A DNA stretch of 64,000 bases from positions 8,024,336 through 8,088,335 of the forward strand of contig ML677385.1 in the NCBI GenBank assembly GCA_007922305.1, in the 5' to 3' direction. A program made the position numbers and the translations under genes. The notes beneath the pieces are model-generated. The model did not search any database. It was not told where the DNA came from and was given only the letters and a program-made list of their open reading frames with translations. Positions within the stretch are counted from its first letter, which is position 1; the number at the start of each line of letters is the position of its first letter. This document shows, one piece after another, positions 58,503-64,000 of the stretch. The stretch comes from Dermatemys mawii (Eukaryota; Chordata; Testudines; Dermatemydidae).

Positions 58503-58968
58503 TCAATCGCTCAGACAAACAAGTTTGGTTACATTTGTGGGAGTTAATGCTGCCCACTTCTTGTTTACAGTGTCACCTGAAAGTGAGAACAGGTATTCAG
58601 ATGGCACTGTTGTAGCTGGCATTGCAAGACATTTACGTGCCAGATGCGCTAAAAATTTGTATACCTCTTCATACTTCAACCACCATTCCAGAGGACATGC
58701 ATCCATGCTGATGATGGGTTCTGCTCCATAACAAACCAGAGCAGAGCGGACCAACGCATGTTCATTTTCATCATCTGAGTCAGATGCCACCAGCAGAAGG
58801 TTGATTTTTTTTTTTTGTTGGTTTGGGTTCTGTTGTTTCCGTACTGAAGTGTTTCTCTTTTAAGATTTCTGAGAGCATGCTCCATGCCTCATCTCTCTCA
58901 GATTTTGGAAGGCTCTTCAGATTCTTAAACTTTGGGTAGAGTTCTGTAGCTATTTTTAGAAATTTCAC
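58503..58968 (-). pseudogene. hAT transposase C-terminal fragment (left arm)
   Basis: Reads 'MKFLKIATELYPKFKNLKSL' at the upstream side and, in a shifted frame past a poly-A run, 'PLEWWLKYEEVYKFL', 'LARKCLAMPATTVPSE' and 'SGDTVNKKWAALTPTNV'. These are the hallmark hATC dimerisation-domain motifs (W-W, LA..L..PA, PSE.LFS..GD, N.K...L). Only the last part of the transposase is present and a frameshift lies at the poly-T tract (about 58806-58817). It cannot be active alone, but would have derived from an autonomous hAT. The same text is mirrored in the right arm. Confidence 0.85.
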
Positions 58969-59159
58969 ATTGGTACCTTGTTTGCATTTTGTCAGATCTG
59001 CAGTAACAGTGTTCTTAAATCAAACAACATGTGCTGGGTCATCATCCGAGACTGCTATAACATGAAATAGATGGCAGAATGCGGGTAAAACAGAGTAGGG
59101 GATATACAATTCTCCCTCTGGGAATTCACTCACAAATTGAATTAACACACTTTTTTTTA

Positions 59160-59393
59160 ATGAACATCATCATCATGGAAGCATGTCCTCCAGAATGGTG
59201 GCTGAAGCGTCAAGGGGCATATGAATGTTTAGCATATCTAGCACATAAATACCTTGCAATGCTGGCTACAAAAGTGCCATGCAAATGCCTGTTCTTGCTT
59301 TCAGATGACACTGTAAATAAGAAGCAAGCAGCAGGAACTTCCGTAAATGTGAACAAACATGTTTGTTTTAGTGATTGGCTGGACAAGAAGTAG
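59160..59393 (+). pseudogene. hAT transposase C-terminal fragment (right arm)
   Basis: Reads 'MEACPPEWWLKRQGAYECLA', 'LAHKYLAMLATKVPCK' and 'SDDTVNKKQAAGTSVNVN', the same hATC motifs as the left arm but in the opposite orientation. Substitutions in the PSE position (PCK) and in GD (DD) show decay. It ends with 'SDWLDKK' and a stop. Confidence 0.82.
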
Positions 59394-59773
59394 GACTGAG
59401 TGGACTTATAGGCGCTAAAGTTTTACGTTGTCTTGTTTTTGAATGCAGTTATATAACAAAAAACCCTATATCTGTAAGCTACACTTTCATGATAGAGATT
59501 GCACTACAGTACTTGTATGAGGCGAACTGAAAAATACTGTTTCTTTTGTTGATCATATTTAGAGTGCAAATGTTTTTAATAAAAATAATATAAAGTGAGC
59601 ACTGTACACTTTGTATTCTGTGTTTTAATGGAAATCAATATATATGAAAACGTAAAAAAAATCCAAAAATATTTAATAAATTTCAATTAGTATTCTATTG
59701 TTTAGCTGTGCGATTAATCGCAATTTTTTTTAAGTTAATCATGTGAGTCAACTGCAATGAATCAACAGCCCTG

Positions 59774-61204
59774 CTAAATATGTCTATATCCTGTGTCTTT
59801 CCTGCTTATTGTGTACTAAGTAATAGAATACACTTTCCTCAGCCTGCGTACCTTGCTGAATGAGACCAGGATTTTTACAGAGCCCTGTCTAATTGTACAT
59901 ATGCCACTGAATATTTTATGTGCAGGGAACATTATATTTTAAATGTAATAGAAAAGTTTTTGCCTCAGGAGCCTGATATTTCACCATATAAAGCTAATTC
60001 AGCTTTAGTATTGCATTTTTGAGCTAAATTAGTCACTTGCATTCCGTGGCATTGTCCTTCTGAATGGTCAGCTGTAATTATTAAAAATAATGATATTATT
60101 CAACACTTGTGCATACGTAATATGTGGTTTGAAAGACCTATTACTTGGCCACATTTAAGAAACACGCAGTCCTTTAAGGAGGTGTGGAGATATTCCTTCC
60201 ATTGGAAAGGGCCCCATCTTTTCCGACTTCTGAGAAAACTTGAGGATTTTCCCTTGAGGATTGCACAAGAGCCATCTAACACTAAATGTTCAGCACCTCA
60301 AGTTACTTAAGGGAGGAGGGGCTTGACCACCTCTGTTTTTTCTTCTCTACAGTTACAAGTGAAGGAACTTTAGCTGCTTGTTTGGCTAGTCAGGCTCCTA
60401 GTTAGCATGTTTTATTAATCAAATATGTTAATGTGTAGTTAAGTGTCTTGTGAGTTTGAAGAGAACTGTTTGCCTGATTAAATTTAACTTGTTGCTCCCA
60501 TCTTGTCAATGATAGTACTGCTCAATAAAAGTTGGAAAATGGCTGAACCATTTTTGCCCTCGTTTTCCAGAAATACTCACTTTAGGCAGGAACCATATCT
60601 AGAAAACCTAAGTCCAGTATTTGGCATTTTCAGAAAGCTAATGGTGACTGAAATCAAGGGGTTGCAATGAAATTCTTGCTAGTTCTTCAGTTATAATTGA
60701 TGTTTTTGGGACTGGTCATTTTAATTTTATTTATCATTGTTTTTGTGTATGGAGCCTAAGGACCAGACCCTGAAAAGACTCAGCATGTATGTAATTATAG
60801 TCACAAGAGTAATCCCCCTGAAGTTTGACTAGAATGGGACCACTCGTGTGCCTAGTTATACACGTTTAATTGTTTGCAGAATCAGAGCCTAGTTTTCCAA
60901 AGAAAATAGGACAAATGTAGACTTAACAACATTACTGACACCAAAGAATTAAAAGCAGATCCTGGAGCCTGGTCTTGTCCTGTAATCTAGGATACCATTT
61001 CTCTGAGTTACAAAAGATGGTCTTTTTTCTCTCTGTCTGAAGGGCAGGGTAGAAATAGTGTGCTAGTGACCCTGTGCATTGCAACGCAATGGCTTAATTA
61101 TTTCTTTGATAACTGGGAAATGTCCTGCTTTGTGCTGATAAAGACTTGGATGTCTACAATTAATTTTACTATCAAATGATTTAGTATCAGTATGCACTGA
61201 ATGC
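59774..61204. other. Unassigned intronic DNA; weak SINE-like trace at 60740-60895
   Basis: No gene was seen. The 60740-60895 segment ('CTGAAAAGACTCAGCATGTA', 'TGTTTGCAGAATCAGAGCC') resembles old MIR-like/SINE fragments. Confidence 0.4.
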
Positions 61205-61300
61205 CAAATAAATTTGTTAGTCTCTAAGATGCCACAGGTGCTCCTCGTTCTTTTTGCAGATACAGACTAGCACGGCTACCACTCTGAATACTGAATACTA
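61205..61300 (+). mobile_element. Retroelement 3' tail ('AAGATGCCACAGGTGCTCCT...')
   Basis: 'TTTGTTAGTCTCTAAGATGC' followed by CACAGGTGCTCC and 'GACTAGCACGGCTACCACTC' belongs to the same tail family as 25545 and 53686. Confidence 0.7.
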
Positions 61301-61892
61301 GTATTTTTTACAGGACATCAACACTGACCATTGTTTACTTTACTTTATCTACAGAAGCACAGGATTAAAAATTCCCATTTTTTCCTTTGAGAAGGAATTT
61401 TTTCTTTAGAAGTATAAATGACAATTGTTTTAAAAAGTGGGACTGACTTCAATGTTAACCAGCTGAATAGTAGCATTTGAAGATAATATTAGAATGCCAT
61501 AGTAATGATCAATTCTCTACTGAATGCAATCTGAAATGTGTACGTACAGAAGTGAGACTGTAAATAGAAATTTCTCTTTCCAGTATTGGCAACAGAGAGT
61601 CATTCCTCCCTCAGGGTGTGCATACTCCTACAGCACCATTTCACATTGTGAAGTAAGGACTTTTGTAGCTTTATGCATGATCCTAGCAAATCTGAATGTT
61701 TAATATTAGTTACTTAATGAACTATGGATCCAACTTGACCTAAGTTCTTTTATGACTATCTCAGCAGTGAGTACAGAACTATGCGTTCTTTCTCTCCACT
61801 TTGTGTAGAAGAGAAAGAGGTGTTTAGTAGTGTTTGTTTATTTTTTAATTTATTTAATTTTATTTTAAAAGTTTGCCTGCTTAGACAAGCAT
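61301..61892. other. Unassigned intronic DNA
   Basis: No recognised feature. Confidence 0.4.
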
Positions 61893-62330
61893 GAGAAAGG
61901 ATGGTATTATGGTTAAGGCAGTAGAATACTGCCCTGGAGAACTGGATTCTATCCCTCCTCTGTGACAGAGTTCCTATGTGATGCTGGGCAAATCACGCAA
62001 ACCAAAATTTTCACAGGTAGCCACAGTGTGCTCCTTATTTTGTGAGTGCTCAACTTGAAATGCTTTGCAGAGGGGCTGACTGCTCTTAACTGTAACCAAC
62101 GTCAATGGGAGATCTGCTCTGAACATATAAAGTGCTATAAAATACTAAGTACTCCAGAAATAGGGAACTAGGTATCTCAAATTGGGCCCCCAGAATTATT
62201 TGACACTATGACAATTTTGGCTTTAGTCTCTGTGTCTCAATTCTTCATGTGTAAAATGGACATAATACTACTACGTCAACTCACAGTGGTTTTATGAAGA
62301 TAAATTCATTAACTTTTGTAAAGAACTACT
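61893..62330 (+). mobile_element. MIR-like SINE, fragmentary
   Basis: 'GGTTAAGGCAGTAGAATACT', 'CTATGTGATGCTGGGCAAAT' and 'TTCATGTGTAAAATGGACAT' then 'AAGATAAATTCATTAAC' follow the MIR order with decay. Confidence 0.6.
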
Positions 62331-62333
62331 GTA

Positions 62334-62545
62334 CAGGCATGTCGCGTCTTGCACGAGGATTCTGTTCTGCGGTTACTGCGTAAAGCAGAAACCGCGTATA
62401 GCCAGAACCCATTGACTTCAATGGCAGGCGAAATTGCGCCCCCTGCAGGAAGTTTAAATTTTTTTCTCCTTTCTTTTTTTGTTTTTTCAGACCACGTAAA
62501 GTGGAAATCGCATATGTTAAATATGCCTAAGACGCAACATGCCTG
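62334..62545. mobile_element. Short Tc1/mariner-type MITE (copy 2 of 2), TA target
   Basis: Starts CAGGCATGTCGCGTCTTGCA and ends 'AAGACGCAACATGCCTG', with TA on both sides (62332-62333 and 62546-62547). It aligns with 22175-22388 in full length. The ORF over it is shared filler, not a protein. Confidence 0.85.
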
Positions 62546-64000
62546 TACTACAATGAGAGCACCATTAAAAAGCCCACAACGAAATTAATAATTTTGGGTG
62601 TAGTGCAGCGTTTGGATACTATGTTGAAAATAATGCATAGGGCCACATATTGAATAATGGGGATAAAAATAAATATTGAACATCTACTCATTGAATGGCA
62701 ATGTTGATCCTCTGGGAAAAATACTATGTAATTAAAAGTTGTATCATAATGCATCTGCAGAAGCAACCTTCTAGTATTTTGTAACCTAAAGGTGCTTGAC
62801 TTTGCAACCTTAATATTCTTTTTTTAATATTCTTTTTATGTAATTTTAAATTACATTTTGCAGTTTATACTTGATATGAAGTGCTGCTTATGATATAAAC
62901 TGCTGTTCTGAGCAAAAGGAGTTCAGTTTTCTTTTACATTCAGACATCCTTTTTTCTGGGTGTATTGTGTTACACATGAAATTGTAATGGTAAAATTACA
63001 TTTCTTATGTTTTCCAGGTTCTTATTTTAATATTAGTATTCTGAAAAGGGACACAGTTTTACAGTCAGTCCTTTCTGGCTTTGCTCATTCTTAAAAGATC
63101 TCTTTGGAAATATTCTAAGATTGGGCTAAGATTATATACTCTAATTAATTTTAGTCATAGATTTGCCTTAATGTAGAAATAGGTCTTAATAACCAGTTCA
63201 TACAATGTTCTGGCTCCAGAAAGAAGTCCCCTGTGATGCATTCCTAAGTGATAGATTAACTTCATTTAGATTTTATAAGGTGATTTCCAAATATTCTTTT
63301 CTAAAGTATTAAATAGTTATAGTTGTGTTGCACAGAATGAGTAATGGTGTTTATGTTGAAGTTCCCCTTTAAAGTGCCCCTCCCTCCCACCAAGAAAAAA
63401 GGGCCCAGAAAGGCCAAAAATACTATTAGGAACACACACTGCCCTAATATTTGAAGATTCCTTGTACAAAGATGCTGGCATTTGATCTGCTCATCTTTTC
63501 TCAGGATCATGCCTTCCAGAAATGGATAGAGCCTATTGCGGCTCCAGAGTGGCTGCGGACAAATATTTTTTTCCTCACTGGAATGGCTGTGCCAAGTAGT
63601 ATAGATTTCAGTTCATCGCACCCTAAAGTGCTGTCTTAGTAGTGGACACGCACCACTTATTACATTTTCTTTAGTGCACACTGGATTCCCCTTAGTAGAT
63701 ATAGCAGGATACTTCATTTCCATCTTCCATTTTGCACACTGTCTCAACTTACTGGTGAAGGAGTTCTGTGAAGGTACTTCATAGTGACCAGAGTCCTAAC
63801 AATAGGTCAAAAATTCTGCCTCCATTTCATCTAGTCTTTCACTATATCTCATTCTCTGAGACTTTTATTTGCATGTCAACTTCCTTGCCACCAGCTGCAA
63901 TAAAACATTGGTCTAGAGTTCTACACTTCATTCTTTGGATGAGCATAGAGTAGAACAGAATAGAAGATTGATACAATCCCTCTGGGAAGCAGTATCCAGC
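62546..64000. other. Unassigned intronic DNA
   Basis: No further exon of the CFAP47-like gene with phase 1 continuity was recognised. The short ORF at 63451-63639 lacks splice sites and similarity. Confidence 0.4.

Larger units (their letters stand above)
58116..59773. mobile_element. Fold-back hAT element (1658 bp), perfect 8-bp TSD CTAAATAT
   Basis: Ends TAGGGCTGCC and CAACAGCCCTG form a terminal inverted repeat flanked by CTAAATAT on both sides (58108-58115 and 59774-59781), a hallmark of hAT transposons. The long left arm (58116 to about 58990) is antisense to the hAT C-terminal coding text. The right arm (about 59170-59773) is the same text in sense orientation. The two arms therefore pair over several hundred bases and the element would fold into a hairpin. 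Only one TSD encloses both arms, so they were inserted as a unit. A truncated second copy of the same architecture is at 44865. Confidence 0.88.

Noticed and set aside
62349..62588. Similar ORFs in the two short MITEs (22115-22342 and 62349-62588)
   Set aside because: The shared peptide text comes from homology of non-coding MITE DNA; the terminal repeats explain it.
63451..63639. Candidate next exon after exon D
   Set aside because: Needs phase 1 entry after a CAG acceptor; the candidate text does not continue the ASH-domain pattern.

Overview
This window is vertebrate nuclear DNA from an intron-rich gene region. The organism is most likely a turtle or another non-avian reptile. The evidence is abundant CR1 LINE copies, MIR-like SINE fragments, several families of hAT, Tc1/mariner and Harbinger-like miniature elements, a DIRS-type retroelement and LTR-like repeats. 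Many of these resemble repeats I associate with testudine genomes; that association is from memory and was not searched. No bacterial genes, operons, tRNA, rRNA or CRISPR arrays were seen.

Only one host gene can be supported. Four consecutive plus-strand exons lie at 26712-26908, 32108-32251, 35276-35449 and 57856-57967. They have compatible phases and together encode about 209 residues of a large axonemal protein with HYDIN/ASH-type beta-sandwich domains. The best match from memory is CFAP47. The introns between them are about 5.2, 3.0 and 22.4 kb. The first 26.7 kb and the last 6 kb are presumably flanking introns of the same gene.

Most other recognisable content is transposable elements. 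From left to right the main ones are as follows. (a) A nested insertion at 8079-13147: an older repeat split by a 4.05-kb element (8648-12698, target duplication AGGGC), which itself carries a DNA-transposon-like segment with an uninterrupted 564-codon ORF. (b) A solo-LTR-like element at 16444-17237. (c) Several TIR-bearing MITEs. (d) A solo-LTR-like relative of (a) at 30654-31450. (e) A decayed DIRS-type retrotransposon with tyrosine-recombinase remnants at about 38366-40010. (f) Two copies of a fold-back hAT family, at 44865-45668 and 58116-59773. (g) Three hAT MITEs with G-rich interiors. (h) A CR1 ORF2 fragment at 54830-55755 interrupted by other repeats.

The items most worth following are the intact transposase-like ORF with four perfect 10-bp repeats near its start, the rearranged nest around it with inverted LTR-like ends, and the hAT family whose members carry opposed copies of the same transposase 3' end inside one target-site duplication. 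Family labels for repeats come from sequence features and memory. Boundaries are exact only where a target-site duplication is quoted.
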